Assembly (NCBI GenBank): GCA_950106755.1
Contig: OX467092.1
Location: 28,410,582-28,474,581, forward strand
From: Climacium dendroides
Taxonomy: Eukaryota; Streptophyta; Bryopsida; Hypnales; Climaciaceae
Reading direction: 5' to 3'
DNA: 64,000 nt
Under the pieces are notes generated by a model. The model saw nothing but the letters and a program-made list of their open reading frames with translations. It did no database searches and was not told the origin of the DNA. Position numbers and translations under genes: made by a program. The first letter of the stretch is position 1, and each line of letters opens with the position of its first letter. This document shows positions 1 through 11,685 of this stretch, in pieces.

Positions 1-306
1 AGCTTCTCGTCTGACAATACTGTCATTGTAGATGACAGTCCTGTGAAGCATATAATGAACAGGCCTCACAATGTCATACTGCCTGATGCGTGGAGTTATA
101 GAGGGAATGGTCCGCGGGACTCCTTTCTTTTCGATGTTTTGCTTCCTTGGTTTCAACGTTTACACATAGCTCGAGACCAAGGTTTGAAGGCATTTAAGGA
201 AAATGGTCTTGGAAGAATTGGGCGACGAATGCTTTGCGACGAAAGGAACCGCAAGGAGTACGAAGTGCTAATGGAAGTAGTTCGCGCTTCCTCTAGTTTG
301 AGTTAG
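1..306 (+). CDS. 3' end of FCP1/SCP-type HAD phosphatase gene (copy 1, truncated by window edge)
   Basis: The reading frame is open from the first base and stops at 304-306. It begins inside the HAD fold with VIVDDSP, the motif-IV double aspartate used by FCP1/SCP phosphatases of the NLI-interacting-factor group, followed by the NVILPDAW segment and a basic tail. The upstream part with the nucleophile motif lies outside the window but is present in the second copy (38089-38889), so the assignment rests on that copy. It differs from copy 2 by three bases within the ORF. The downstream palindromes and the 239-residue gene are in the same order as in copy 2, so this is the end of a second insertion of the same mobile gene block. 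Family assignment is good; function in the element is unknown. Confidence 0.7.
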   Translation, partial: SFSSDNTVIVDDSPVKHIMNRPHNVILPDAWSYRGNGPRDSFLFDVLLPWFQRLHIARDQGLKAFKENGLGRIGRRMLCDERNRKEYEVLMEVVRASSSLS

Positions 307-354
307 GTCATGGTCTATGGTTTCCTAGGGAAGTGTAGTTCGAGTGCAAGACTG

Positions 355-387
355 GCGCATTTTAGCTCGGTCCGCCTTAAATTGTAT
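355..387. repeat. Palindromic repeat (degenerate copy)
   Basis: Imperfect dyad with arms TTTAGCTCGG and CCGCCTTAAA around a single T. It lies between the phosphatase ORF and the next gene, exactly as at 38938-38970 in copy 2. Confidence 0.6.
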
Positions 388-531
388 ATACTTATTTTTT
401 AATTGATACTGGTAGACTGGTGGATTGAATGAATCCATTCAGAACGTTTAAGCGATATCAATTTTGTATGTGATATGTTTGAACTGCTTTGTTCCAGTAT
501 GTTGTGTGATCCACTTCATTCGTTTCAACTT

Positions 532-563
532 GTGCAGTTTAGGTCGGTCCGACCTAAACAGCA
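532..563. repeat. Palindromic repeat (perfect dyad)
   Basis: GTGCNGTTTAGGTCGG and its reverse complement around a central T; the TTTAGGTCGG/CCGACCTAAA core is perfect. The identical site is at 39115-39146 in copy 2. It is the T·A variant of the palindrome family seen at 24.7-25.9 and 32.4-36.5 kb. Confidence 0.8.
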
Positions 564-722
564 CATGCTTGGCTTATATACATGTCAAAGTTCTTTTGAG
601 CTTTTTGCTGGGTGTTGTCTTGTGTTTTAGTTCTTATATTGTTTGGTCTGTGTATTGCGCGGTAGTGTTTTCTCAATTTGAATTATGTTCTTCTTCAATC
701 TGTGGCTTTCTTTGCTTGATAG

Positions 723-1442
723 ATGATGAGAACTTCGGAGGCCCATGTTCCGAAAGGTGGATTCGCTTGTGCAGCTTCTGTTGATTCCATCTTAGACTAT
801 GGGCAATACATCATTCTCAGCACTGGAAATTTACTGTGTTCGGCCGCTACTGCAAATTCCACCATGGATTTCTCGACGAAGCCTATTGAGGACAACATGG
901 TCGACAGTCCTCCGAGTGGTAGGACGCGTCCGCGGCTTTCTTGCTCCCCGTCGCCGTTGCGATCCGTTGGCCAACGTGCTTTGTCGTCTACTTCTGATCA
1001 AATGACTCAAAGAAAGCTTTACGGGGAAGAAGGTTGTCCACACATTGGAACAAATGTGACTTTAGGCATTCCAAGTGAGATTTGCCAAGTGCGTCCAGAT
1101 ATTGCTTCCTCTCTTCCCCGCCTTCCTCCACTAACGGAAGGTGTCCAAACGAAGCGATCTCGGAGCTCTTCCATGTATATTGCAGAGGCGACCACACCAG
1201 AGGTTCCACTACCTCCAATTCATAGACGCAGATACTTGAATGTTCCAAAACGTCAACGCTCAAGTCTTAGTGGAGAGTCCCGACTAGAAGGGAGCCGTCG
1301 TTTATGGGATGCTGCGGAAGAAAGGTCCTTGGAGAAGCAAAGGTGGGACATCATTCGAGAGCGGTCCGCAATTTGTACTGGGTATAGTAGAGGACCGGAA
1401 ATATTGAAGGCATATGAGAAGTTGAAGAGTATGTCACAGTAG
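723..1442 (+). CDS. Unknown 239-residue basic protein, mobile-block gene (copy 1)
   Basis: Single open exon from ATG 723 to TAG 1440-1442. An AG acceptor lies just before the ATG (a T-rich tract ending in GATAG), so this may be the last exon of a longer transcript. The product is rich in serine, proline and arginine, has a KRSRSSS segment in the middle and an arginine/glutamate-rich C-terminal helix (about 190-230). I recognise no domain. Copy 2 at 39306 is almost identical but ends one codon earlier because CAG at 1437-1439 is TAG there. Retention of the frame in both copies, despite substitutions between them, suggests a real element protein, perhaps nucleic-acid binding from its composition (inference). 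Confidence 0.55.
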   Translation: MMRTSEAHVPKGGFACAASVDSILDYGQYIILSTGNLLCSAATANSTMDFSTKPIEDNMVDSPPSGRTRPRLSCSPSPLRSVGQRALSSTSDQMTQRKLYGEEGCPHIGTNVTLGIPSEICQVRPDIASSLPRLPPLTEGVQTKRSRSSSMYIAEATTPEVPLPPIHRRRYLNVPKRQRSSLSGESRLEGSRRLWDAAEERSLEKQRWDIIRERSAICTGYSRGPEILKAYEKLKSMSQ

Positions 1443-1852
1443 TAAAGCACATTATGCTTATTACAGAGCATGAGCTACATCATCCGATACAATGTAGATG
1501 TAGAGTTGAACATCAACAATTGTTGACCATGATAACATTTTGGGTTCCTTATAAAAGGCTACTATAAAGTCTAGAATCCAAATGTAATTTTGGGTTCCTT
1601 ATAAAAGGCTATTGTAAAGTCTAGAATCCAAAGTGTCATTCCATAGTGTACACACTATTACTTGTATATTTGATGGATATTATTGATAAATTCCATTCTT
1701 CTCATAATGGATTTGCAATATTTACACTCTTTTCTAATGATGCATTGCTTTTCTCTCTCCGTATAGAACAAAATCACCTATGTTTAAAGAAAACTATGTA
1801 TTTAGAACCTCTCATTTTCTTGGAAAACTCTCATTTTAATGAATATAGTGTT

Positions 1853-2137
1853 TAATCCGTTTCCGCTCTTCCGGAACTGGTACACATCCGCCCAGATGTC
1901 CTCCGTCCACGTGACTGGCCACCCCCTCAAAGTGAACTCGTACTGATTTGGAACCCCGTGGAGTAGTTCCTGAATCATATCCTTACTCTTGAGGTTTCAT
2001 GGTCGGTGTAACAGCCCGGCACACCCTAGACTAATCAAATCCTCTTCTAATTGCTTGTACTGTTCCGGATTGTCTGGGATAGACGGAGAAATGATCCGGG
2101 CAGGCACAACTATCTTCTGGACCGGCCCTGTTGCCAT
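1853..2137 (-). pseudogene. gag-like fragment of LTR retroelement (divergent copy)
   Basis: On the minus strand an ATG at 2137 opens 46 codons ending in TGA at 1997-1999; the frame then continues with a conserved block (ELLHGVPNQY, TEDIWADVYQF) clearly homologous to the gag-like ORFs at 55.7, 59.9 and 63.5 kb (ELIEGAPNQF, TREIWRKVYDL). The block is cut at 1853 by the junction with the duplicated phosphatase block. The stop falls at the same position as a stop in the three other copies. Family membership is seen in the sequence; calling it gag is inference from its position in an LTR unit and the lack of enzymatic motifs. Confidence 0.6.
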
Positions 2138-2856
2138 AAGGCTAAGTAGAAATGAGGGGAGGAAAGGAAGCCTAAGTCGGTCGCTAATTCACCACTCTTT
2201 CTCTCAACTACCCACACAGAAAGCTTAGCAAACAAAATAGGAAGGTGGAGATGAACACCCTTAGTAGACGACTTAAATACTAAATCGTCTTCCTAGGGTC
2301 ATCGAGATAACGGTTACAAGACCATTATACAAATGGTATCCTATACCCGTAGCCCGGAGGGTCTATACTATAGGTTCCTGCGTTCCGGATATTTCCAGAT
2401 TCAGATAAGTTCCGGTTATGGATGTTGCTAGAACACCCGGCACACCCTAGACTAATCAAATCCTCTTCTAATTGCTTGTACTGTTCCGGATTGTCTGGGA
2501 TAGACGGAGAAATGATCCGGGCAGGCACAACTATCTTCTGGACCGGCCCTGTTGTCATAAGGCTAAGTAGAAATGAGGGGAGGAAAGGAAGCCTAAGTCG
2601 GTCGCTAATTCACCACTCTTTCTCTCAACTACCCACACAGAAAGCTTAGCAAACAAAATAGGAAGGTGGAGATGAACACCCTTAGTAGACGACTTAAATA
2701 CTAAATCGTCTTCCTAGGGTCATCGAGATAATGGTTACAAGACCGTTATACAAATGGTATCCTATACCCGTAGCCCGGAGGGTCTATACTATAGGTTCCT
2801 GCGTTCCGGATATTTCCAGATTCAGATAAGTTCCGGTTATGGATGTTGCTAGAACA
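2015..2856. repeat. 421-bp perfect-phase tandem duplication
   Basis: Units 2015-2435 and 2436-2856 match at offset 421 with about three differences. Each unit carries the first codons of the gag-like ORF in antisense (minus-strand ATGs at 2137 and 2558) and ends in a GTTGCTAGAACAC segment. Only the left unit retains the continuing gag frame. Confidence 0.9.
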
Positions 2857-2939
2857 CCTATTTTCTATTTTGGATTTTATTACACTAAAATTAAATTCTA
2901 AGTATAATTTTTTTGATTTTTTTCTATTTTTTTTTCTCT

Positions 2940-3415
2940 CTTAAATTTGATCCGTCTCTTGATTCCGGATTCCCACACACTATAAATTATAGAAGGAGTG
3001 GTGGGCCTACCACTCTTAAAATCAAGCGGCGATCCCTTTGATGGTGAAACAGAGGCTAAATTAAATCGGATAGGATTAAGGATAATATGTAGGTAGACTA
3101 AAACGGATTGATCTACAGAGGTACCCGGATCGAACTTGATAGGATTCTGGGGTAGTGGTGTCAGTTGAACCAAATAGTTAGTAGGACCGGAATGGAAGAA
3201 GGACGTCGTTCCTCAGCTTTCCAGGTATTGTAGTGTTCCCGGTTTTAGATATAGGACCGGAAAAATAAATTTTGTATATTGACTTAGCTTGAATCGCTTA
3301 ATGAAGTTAGATACTTCACAGGATCTCGTAGGTTCGATCTTTAGAGTCACTTAGTTATGCTCTAGAGTGATTTTTGGGAGTATAACAAGGAATTTACTTA
3401 CCTTGTATTGCGACA
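2940..3415 (+). repeat. LTR 3' end fragment, plus orientation
   Basis: This is the reverse complement of the low-coordinate ends of the LTR-like units at 57229 and 60846: same CTTACCTTGTATTGCGACA terminus, same TCGATCTTTAGAGTCACTTA segment and same AACAGAGGCTAAATTAAATC segment. It ends at the CA of GCGACA (3415). The start is lost in AT-rich sequence near 2860-2940. Confidence 0.75.
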
Positions 3416-4589
3416 CCACTTGTGCCAATCCTCCTACAGACTCTCGTGATGCTCACTCAATCTCAATCGGCCACACTTAGATACACACAACTAACTCTTC
3501 TCTTAATCTAATCTCTAATCAAAGCAAAGGAAACAACTCACTCACACACTCACATAGAGGTGGTTCAAACAGTTGAGAGCGTGGGAAGGCTAGAGCTCTC
3601 AGATGCAAATGGGAGGTCCAAATCCTAAAGGAGTTTTTTTGTACACTGAAAATCTAATAGGGGAATGCAACTCACATTTTTTAAGAATTATTCTACAAAA
3701 GTGTGGATCTATAAAGAGGTTAATCTATGCTGAACAATTGTTTGAATGAAAATTAGAATGAATTGTATGAATGCTACATGAGACTATTTTGCTAAAAAGG
3801 GATGTTTGGAATATGTACGGAAATTAATTCAAAGTGCAATTATATGTTGAACCTCAATTTTTAGAAACCAAAATGCCACTTTTTGGTCTTTTGATATTTT
3901 TATAACTTTGAGGATTTTAAATAGAGAGTTTCTTGGTTTCAAAAACTAAAATTTTGAAAACATACATGCAATGCAAGTTGTTGACTAAATATAAGTGATA
4001 AAAAACTTTGTTCCTACTTCAATCATGCTTTGTACAAGGAGAATGTTTAAGAAAATTCATATCTCTTGTCCTACTCATGCTATGCTTGTTGTATGTCCTA
4101 GAGATCCTAATGCAATAAATCAAAATTGTTGTGAATTCAAGCATTCAAACATATGAACTTGTTGTCTTTAAAGCAATAATCAACACTTCAAATCATTTAC
4201 AAAAAAAAATTTCAATTCTTAATTAACACAACTTCTAAATTCTACTACACTAAAGAGCTCCTCTTCCTTCTTTGTAATTTAGATATCCCACATGGGTTGC
4301 CTCTAGCTCCTACCACCCCTTGTGAATATAAGGAGCTTCTCATTCCCTCTTACACCCAAGGAAAATTGGAAGTGCTTGTTCACCAATAATTATTGGCACT
4401 AGTGAAGACTACTTTGCTTTTCAATAGAAGTTGGTGAATTAAGACCTTCAAATTTTCAATGTTTCTAACGCAAGAGAAGGGAATTTTTTTCTGACTCATG
4501 TATGGAAGCAAAGCAAATTTGAAAAATTAAAACTGGAATTGCTTGTAAGATTCATCAGTCCAATCGCTGGTCCCTTTTGCAGTCCTTTT
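3416..4589. other. Intergenic, AT-rich; LTR-flank debris then unassigned
   Basis: 3416-3650 resembles the leader of the gag-like units (GAGAGCGTG, CTCTNAGATGCAAATG, TACACTGAAAA). 3650-4560 is AT-rich with no ORF, tRNA or repeat that I can support. Confidence 0.5.
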
Positions 4590-5425
4590 ACCGCTTCGCT
4601 ATGGGGCAGGCCACCGCCCACACGTACCGGCCGTCTCCCCAGGTCACGTCAAACTGACTCGCAGTGCCTCTGTGATGCGGGAGCCGTGGGGCTGCTCTAA
4701 GTGCAGGGGCAGAGGACCGGAGGGAACAGTAAGTTACCAGCACCTGGAGCCTTCTTGGTCGTCCCCTTGTCATTTGCTCAAGGCCAGTTGCAGACATCCC
4801 TCCTTTGCGGACTCTCCGGTAGCGGGACTCGCGCCATTTAGGTCGTTGGACCCAGTCCTCGCTCGCGCTCTCTCCGGGTCTTGCTCGCCAGTGGCCACCG
4901 CACCCGGGCACTAGCTTAAGCCCCGCCCAGCCCCGCCCCGGCGCAGGGAGAAGAGATGAGTCGAGCGCCGAGTGCAGACAGCCTCCGTCCCAATCCCCCT
5001 GCCGTCTGCCTGGTTCCAGCGGCCACGCCTGTATTGTACTGTACTGTGTTTTCCTGCGGTACCGTAGTGAGTTATGCTAGTGCCCACTCGGTTAAGCTAG
5101 CCTAACTAAGCTTAAGCTTACCACCAACTTATCGGCAGGCAGTTCCCCACTCCAGGCAGGCCCTCTTTTGTTGCCCTCCTTTGTTGACGCGTTGGTAATC
5201 GCGGTTAACTTGTAAGGTTCTTCTTATTCCTTTCCCCCCCGAGGCCAGGCCAGGAGGAGTTCCTTCCCGGCACCTAAGTCAAATTCCTCTCCTCTTCTCG
5301 CCTCTAAGTTACCGCCAGCGTCCCTCCCTTTGCCTTTGGTCCAATTTTGTTTTGCCTCCCTGTGCTTCTCCCTCGATCATGTGAGCCCTATTCTCCACTT
5401 CCACCCTCCTCGCTGCCTGTCCCTC
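4590..5425 (+). promoter_or_regulatory. GC-rich, CpG-rich promoter/5' leader region of CYCLOPS
   Basis: Base composition changes abruptly near 4570 from AT-rich to GC-rich with many CpGs and C/T-rich tracts, continuing to the start codon at 5426 and through exon 1. No convincing TATA box is placed near it, fitting a CpG-type plant promoter and long 5' leader. The transcription start cannot be fixed from sequence. Open frames here on both strands are compositional by-products. Confidence 0.45.
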
Positions 5426-8400
5426 ATGGAGCTGCACGGGCAGCGGCGCCTCACACGCCGGTTCCTCTCCGAATTTCAAAGCAAAGGGCTGCACTCTCCC
5501 TCTCCCACACACCCGTCGTCCGTGTCCATATTCGGCGCCAAGCCTTCTGCCCCCGCTCAACCCTCCCTGCAGTCGGCGCCCGGCTCCTTGGCCGAACAGG
5601 CCGCGCAGATGGAGCAATTCGGCGGCTTTGCCCGCAAAAGCACCGAGGAGCTCTTCATTCAGAGTTTTGTCGAGAGCAGCACCAAGGTTTCGCTGTCCTC
5701 CGTACCCGGCGTTGATAACCTGGGCCTCTCGCAGATCGCCGACCTTGACAAATTCACCAGGGGCGACAGTGAGGAGCTCTTCAGTTCCTGGGTTTCTGCT
5801 GGCACTCACCACCAGGTGTGTATTCCAATGCTTCCGGAGTCTCTCTCCACTTGGTGCCAGAGGGTTTAGGTACCACTTGTTGCGAACAATTAATTACACA
5901 CTCCTCTCCTTGATTTGATGGACTGGTGTGGCGAACACTGCACTGGAACCGGGGTTCGTCGTACTCCAGCTTACGATAACCCTCCCTGAGAGAGCCCATC
6001 CCTGTGTCTTTTGCAGAATACTGAAACCGCCTCTGGTGCCGCGTCCCCAGGTCACCCCCCACGCCATCGTCCAGACAACCCCCGCAGGTCAGGATCGAAT
6101 TGCACACCGATGCTTCCAATTTGAATACGTTCTCGATTACGTGGTGATTGCAACCCAGACTTCGACCACGTTCAGGGAGGAGTACGAAGCTTTCCTTGTG
6201 GTTGTGCTTTGTCTAACCTATGATGTTGTTTCCCCCCCGGTGTGAGTGTTTGCAGGGTGTCAGGTGAACTGGCGGCCATCATCAAGCAACAAAACAACTT
6301 TAACAACAATTTCACTTTAAGTAGCATTGACTTCTGTCAGCGAGTGGATGGCGTGGACGATGTTTACATTTCATCGAAATCTTTTCCCGAAACCGAGAAT
6401 TCTCTTGAAACCACTCCGAAGTCTAGGTATTGCTCGCTACCTGTTCCTCCAAATTGATGTATCATGTCTTTGCGCGCTGTCATGTCGGATGCTTCACTTT
6501 CCTTCTTCAAGGACAATTATCGGTTGTTGATTAGTCCGGTTAATTCACGGTACTTTTGTTAGTACTAACAGTGAACCGACCACTCGTTTTGATATGTGTG
6601 CTTACACTAGACTCAGCAATGGTTCAACTGAGCAAGGTCGCTCCGCACCAGATTTATTTGAATCTAAGGTGCGTTCTTGAGCTCACTTTATTTATTTTGA
6701 GGCTTAATGATGTTGGTTTATAACGTACGATGACTAACGTGTGTTACTGCATTTCCCGGTCCATTTGATCGTGCTAACACGAGAATTTTCTAGTGTATCA
6801 ATTCATTCAGCGCTGCCTTTGCTTGATGATTCTCATTACGCATTGAGTATGATGGAGTCTATTGGTTGACTTATAATATCTACGGCGGAGCTTGATTAGT
6901 CTTCACGGTCTTAATTCGACGATGCTAATACCACGGTCATGGGCGAGGAAACAAATGAGATACCTGCATTCAGTGAATTTTGCATCAAGTGATTTTTGCT
7001 TTAGAATGCTTGTATCATTCTTAAATAGGTTCCTTTCTAACGAAGTTTATCTGCTTGAACCTCTGGGTTTGCTTCTTAGGTTTTATGGGTTTTATGAATG
7101 CTTCTCCGGGTATAATCTTCAAAACATTTTACCGTGTTTGTGGCAGATAGCACATAATCTTTGGTTAGAGTCTCCGATGCCAGTAACACGCAGCCGCTCT
7201 TCTGAGTTGAGGTACTTGACGGTTTAGCTCCTAGAAAATTCCTTTTTCTATAGAATTATTTGTACTTCCCTTCAATATAAGGCACAGCCTGTCGTAGGGT
7301 CAAAGACCGGTCTCTTTTTATTTTCTGAAACTCAAGGATCGTTATGCACCACCATATCCTACTCCTGCGATTGCCATTGCTATCTCATTTGGTACGTGAT
7401 TGGCCAATGCCTTTCAGACTACTTTGGGGGGGGGTTCATGTTCAGGCCAGTAGTAACTGAACGATTGTACAACGTGTGCAGGCGCAGGTTTGCAGAAGCA
7501 GGAGCAGTTGTAATCCCGCAAGTAAATGCGACTTTAAGGCCTCTTCCATTTAAAGAGCAATGCCCTGCTGCAGCAATAAATGGGTGGACTGCGGCTACAC
7601 AAACAATCGTATCCACTCCGGCACCTGATCCCTCCTCCTCCCAACGTCCTCCAGTCAGCACTTCATTGTCAGATTGTGTCGGGATGCTCAAGGGTAGCTT
7701 AAATAGAGCAAAGCTGAGACTGGGTTCACAACCTGGAAATTATTTAGGGGTTTCTGATGATGCGAAGGGAAAGAAAGCACAGCATCAGGGCATGAATGGA
7801 GATTTAACCATTTCGCCGCCTGGCATCCTCGACTCGTCGAGCATCAGAATGAAACAAAATAATTGTGGGCCAAAGTGGCCAACTCCTGCAGTGGAGAAAC
7901 CTGTGCATACAAACACCGACAACGTCAACTCAAGGTCCATAGACGAGAGCTACGCTTACCAAAGTGTTCCTGTCACACAAATAAGTGACTCATCTGGAGG
8001 AGCTCCGAATTTAAGTTCAGGTGAAATGCTGTGTACCTCTGGGCAGGCGAATCTGGTAGGGCGAAGCAAGAGTTTGAAACGCGGAAATGCCGAAATGGAT
8101 CACGTTTTGGCTGAACCTATCTCCATGTCAGACCTAGGTTTGTATTCGAGATATACTTTGTGTTTATTACGCTGATGAAAACTTTACAAACTGTAGGAAT
8201 GCAGTGCTTCTCGCTGGGTAGTTATAGATTTTTTGAAAGATTTCATTCTTTTCAGTTGATGGTTCTGGAGATTTTGCGGTTGACTGACGCATGCACTGTG
8301 TTTGCAATCAGAGGGATTGGAATTTCAGGGCTCAGTTAAAAACCAGGAACACTTACCAAAGGTATGGTCACGTGGTCACTGAAGTACTCATGCTTCCGCT

Positions 8401-10148
8401 TTCTCAACTGTGGTTTGAAGTACCGAACTGTTCGACTGTTAATAAGACCTCGATTGCATGAAGCACAGTGGACTGTACGTATGCGGTCTTATGTTGTGCG
8501 CATGTTTCCCGCATGTTACAAATCAATGTCTTTAGTGTTAGTTTTAGTATTAGGAGACATTTTTTTCGTGACAGGAAAGTTTTAAAACACGACAGGAGTT
8601 CCTTTCAGTGGTCAATCATGTCTTTCTTGAAATTCGAATGAAGGAAGTTCGGACGAGCCAGAAGGTTGTCAATAGGTAGCCATTCATTATGTGTCTAGTC
8701 AAATTTTGAACGGATATGCAGATTGACCATGACAGCTTTTGTGTTTTTGTCGTGTGACGTAACAATTTGTAGGCCCTCGGTTGGATGTCACCCTATTTGT
8801 ATTTGAGCTGCTTCTGCAGCTGTTAAGAATGTGTGTAGCGGATACCATGTGAAGCTTCCAGTTTTTTGACTTTTATCAGAATGTGCTCATCATTTACAGA
8901 TACCAGATACCTTAAGACGAATGGGGTCTATCAATTCTGCAGCTAGATCTGGTTGGTCCCACCATCCACTCCCATATAGTTTCCCGTCACTCTCATGACG
9001 AAGTGAAGAAGTGACGAAATTCCACTTCGGCAAATCACGGTTTACCTTGTTCATGTTTTAGGGTTTTAAAATATTGACCTTTGGCAATTTTGTTGCGATA
9101 TTCCCCGAACGATTATTCAGAGTACTTGATACTGTTATCTACGTGTCGAGGAATTCATATTCGGTGGTGGGTCTGATCTTATCAGAATACGCACCAGTCC
9201 CGTTACTGAGGTCGCCCATGAGATCGCCGGAGCAGCATGCAGGCCCCAACACGGATGGTATTGATGACGCCACTAAAAGACGTCGAGTGGATCGACAACG
9301 CAAGTATGATTCCGAGCATTCAACTTTCAATTCAGATATTTCTACTTAAACTCGGTGCATATTTGTGATCACATTTGTCTCTCAACAGTATTGCGTGATC
9401 TTCGTAGACTCATTTTTCAAGAGGTTCTGGTTTTCGTTATATGATGTTGCCTAATCTGTCCTGTTACCAGAATGGCTGAGGCCAAGGGGAGAGGAGCCAC
9501 ATCTGTAGCAGGACCCCCCGATTTGCAAGCTGCCATGAAGCGGCTGGATGCTTTGGAGAAGGAGGTTCGGTCCTTACGGATGAATCTCTCGTTCATGAAC
9601 AGGTAAAATAAGTCTGCCCGGGGATACATTCTTGTCATCTTTAAGCATGGTAGCAGTTGTAGAATTTTGTTACTGATATCAGCGGTAACTTGAATTTGTT
9701 AATTCTGTGGTTTGTCGGGAGAGCATTCTTTGTGCAAAAGAAATAAATAGTTTTTTTGAGTATTTTTAATGTCATTCTGTTTTACGCATGCAAGCTGTAA
9801 CATTTGTTGCACATATTATCAGTGCTGCCTACAGAATTGGCAAAAAATTTGCCAAGCTTAACTATGGTATCAGACTGTTGAATACTTCGACTGTTAAACA
9901 GCTTGAGCTGAGCCCCTCGGATTTGGGTCCATATTTAAGTGGACTGTATTTTGAATCCCCCGCTCTCTCCTCTTGAGTATTGAATATTATGATGGCAGCC
10001 GATCTAACAGAAGATTTTGTGAATTTCGTGCTTGGTTATCTGTAGGAAGGATTCGGAGCAAACAAAGCATATTGAGGAGCTGGAGGAAGAAAACAAGGAG
10101 CTCAAAAAAATAAACTTGAGTTTGAAAGGATGTGACATGCAAATCTAG
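5426..10148 (+). CDS. CYCLOPS: CYCLOPS/IPD3 orthologue, common symbiosis transcription factor, 11 exons
   Basis: CYCLOPS is the nuclear coiled-coil transcriptional activator phosphorylated by CCaMK in root-symbiosis signalling. Exons by consensus and phase: 5426-5815, 6017-6087, 6256-6426, 6611-6668, 7147-7211, 7482-8137, 8312-8361, 8900-8951, 9186-9303, 9471-9602, 10046-10148; 1,866 nt, 621 residues, no internal stop. Recognisable blocks: RKSTEELF (70-77), RGDSEELF (112-119, matching the CCaMK target around Ser50 of Lotus CYCLOPS), RSRSSELR (245-252, the second phosphosite region), CVGMLKG (317-323), a basic ATKRRRVDRQRK (533-544) and a C-terminal coiled coil with SFMNRKDSEQTK. Longer than the 518-residue legume protein mainly by an N-terminal extension (1-65), with a slightly shorter C-terminus. 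ATG 5426 is the first in frame. Exon 8 (8900-8951) is the least certain, but fits phase and resembles the legume SLERYGSVTSA stretch. Confidence 0.93.
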
Positions 10149-10436
10149 TGTTGCAGGGAACTGGTAATCAGCTTGGATGTACGTATAGCCCAGTTGTACA
10201 AATAATGTAGGAAGCAGATTGAAGAGTCATTTTTATTGACCCTCCATTTTCCACTCCACAGATTCTCAGATTCCCAGATCTTCCATTTGTGATGGGTGAA
10301 TGTATGAAGAAGATACCTTACGGGAATTGGGGTTGTTTCACTCGCTCACTGCAAGCAACTTCGCTCACTGCAAGCAACTTCGGGTATGCTGGAATGTGCC
10401 TGGAGTCTCTTCTGCGTAACATTCAGTAGCCTTCAG
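10149..10436 (+). other. Probable CYCLOPS 3' UTR
   Basis: About 290 bp between the CYCLOPS stop and the first transposon terminus. It includes AATAATG and a direct repeat of CGCTCACTGCAAGCAACTT at about 10350-10380. No coding signal. Confidence 0.4.
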
Positions 10437-10828
10437 TACACTAAAATTGGTAAATAGTGTTGGGTGATAATTAGTGTTCCCTGTTTTTTATCCCAACATT
10501 ATTTTTCAACTTATGTGTGAATAGTGCTGGGCACTTAATTGTTGTCATAAAGATCTGTTCCTTCTTTGCAAAACTGTAATTTTTGTCCCCCGTCGAAAAA
10601 ATCTGTCTCTTCCCTACAAAATTGTAATTTTAGCCTCCTATTGTGAAAATTTGTCCCTTTTCTGCAAAATTGTAATTTTTGCCTTTTGCCATGAAAATCT
10701 GTCCCTTTCTTAGGAAACTGTAATTTACTATAGAGCTAAAATAGTGTTAGAATGGAGAAATAATCTTCTAACACTAACCTTGTTAATCACAATTAGTGTT
10801 GCCAATACTATTTATCAATTTTAGTGTA
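10437..10828. mobile_element. 392-bp mariner-type MITE with TA target duplication
   Basis: Termini TACACTAAAATTGGTAAATA and the inverse of TACACTAAAATTGATAAATA, each flanked by TA. The left end carries the GTTGGGTGATAATTAGTGTT subterminus, the right end the GTTGGCAACACTAATTGTGA subterminus. The same two end types, in opposite order, bound the 2.6-kb element at 11473-14089, so this is a deletion derivative inserted in inverse orientation. The interior contains three degenerate copies of a TTTGCAAAACTGTAATTTTTG motif and no ORF. Confidence 0.85.
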
Positions 10829-11472
10829 TTGGGTTAATGGCAAAACATTTATGGTGTGCCCCATTCTTTTTTTTTGATAATTTTGGATCCATTAGACAAG
10901 CAAATCTACAAATAAGTGTAAAGATGGTTTGTCAAAAATTCAAAGAATCCATTGATTGTTAACCATCATAAAAGTTTCAGATGGCAAAATGAAGGGAATG
11001 GCTTCATTGACATTCACGAGCATGAAGGGTGTGAATGTTGTTTTTATAATGAAATTCATAGTCCATCATGAATTTTCAAGAGATATGAGATAATTTGAAG
11101 ATGAGAGGTTGATTGTTCATTGTTTGAATATAGGAATTGTATTCAAAATGGAATTTTAAACCTTAAGTAGTTCCTAAAGGATCATTTGTTCCCTTGAGGT
11201 ACAATTTGGGTTTGGGTAGGTTCTTATTGTCTCAATTTGTAGTGAATGTTTTTGAAACTTTTTGAGGATGTGTGGTTTTGTGAGAGTTTCATGGATTTAT
11301 AATTCTTTATTTCAATCAATACTTGGAGAAAAAGTTGTGGTACAATAAGTCCAAAAGGAGGTCAGCAAGCAACACAAAAAAATTAGGAAAAGTCAGAATA
11401 ATTTTTGAGATTTTTTTTATAAATTTTTATATTTTTGTCTATATTTGCAACTTTAATTCATTTTATTTGGAC
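10829..11472. other. AT-rich spacer between two mariner-type elements
   Basis: About 640 bp, AT-rich. No ORF, repeat or structural RNA that I can support. Confidence 0.5.
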
Positions 11473-11685
11473 TACACTAAAATTGGTAAATAGTGTTGGC
11501 AACACTAATTGTCAAAACTAACACTAATTGTGATTTACAAGGTTAGTGTTAGATGGAAATTAACCCATTCTAATACTATTTTAGCTCTATAGTAAAATTT
11601 GGTCATTTCAACATTTGTACAAGAGTTCATTTAGTATTAAATGGAAATAAAATATAAAAGTTGGAATGGTGGGAAAAAAGTAGTG

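Larger units (their letters stand above)
1..1852 (+). repeat. Duplicated 1,852-bp block, copy 1 (pair of 38584-40435)
   Basis: Aligned by eye against 38584-40435 at a constant offset of 38,583 there are 17 substitutions and no indels. Fourteen of the 17 are transitions. Similarity ends sharply at 1852/40435, where copy 1 runs into gag debris. It contains a near-exact internal duplication of about 58 bp at 1540-1632 (TGGGTTCCTTATAAAAGGCT type). The start of the duplication lies outside the window. Confidence 0.95.

Noticed and set aside
4588..4914. Opposing open frames in the GC-rich leader
   Set aside because: GC-rich sequence with few stops on either strand; no domain, and position fits the CYCLOPS promoter and leader.
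5426..10148. bZIP transcription factor as identity of the 11-exon gene
   Set aside because: The basic segment lacks the N-x7-R bZIP signature and the whole block order matches CYCLOPS/IPD3.
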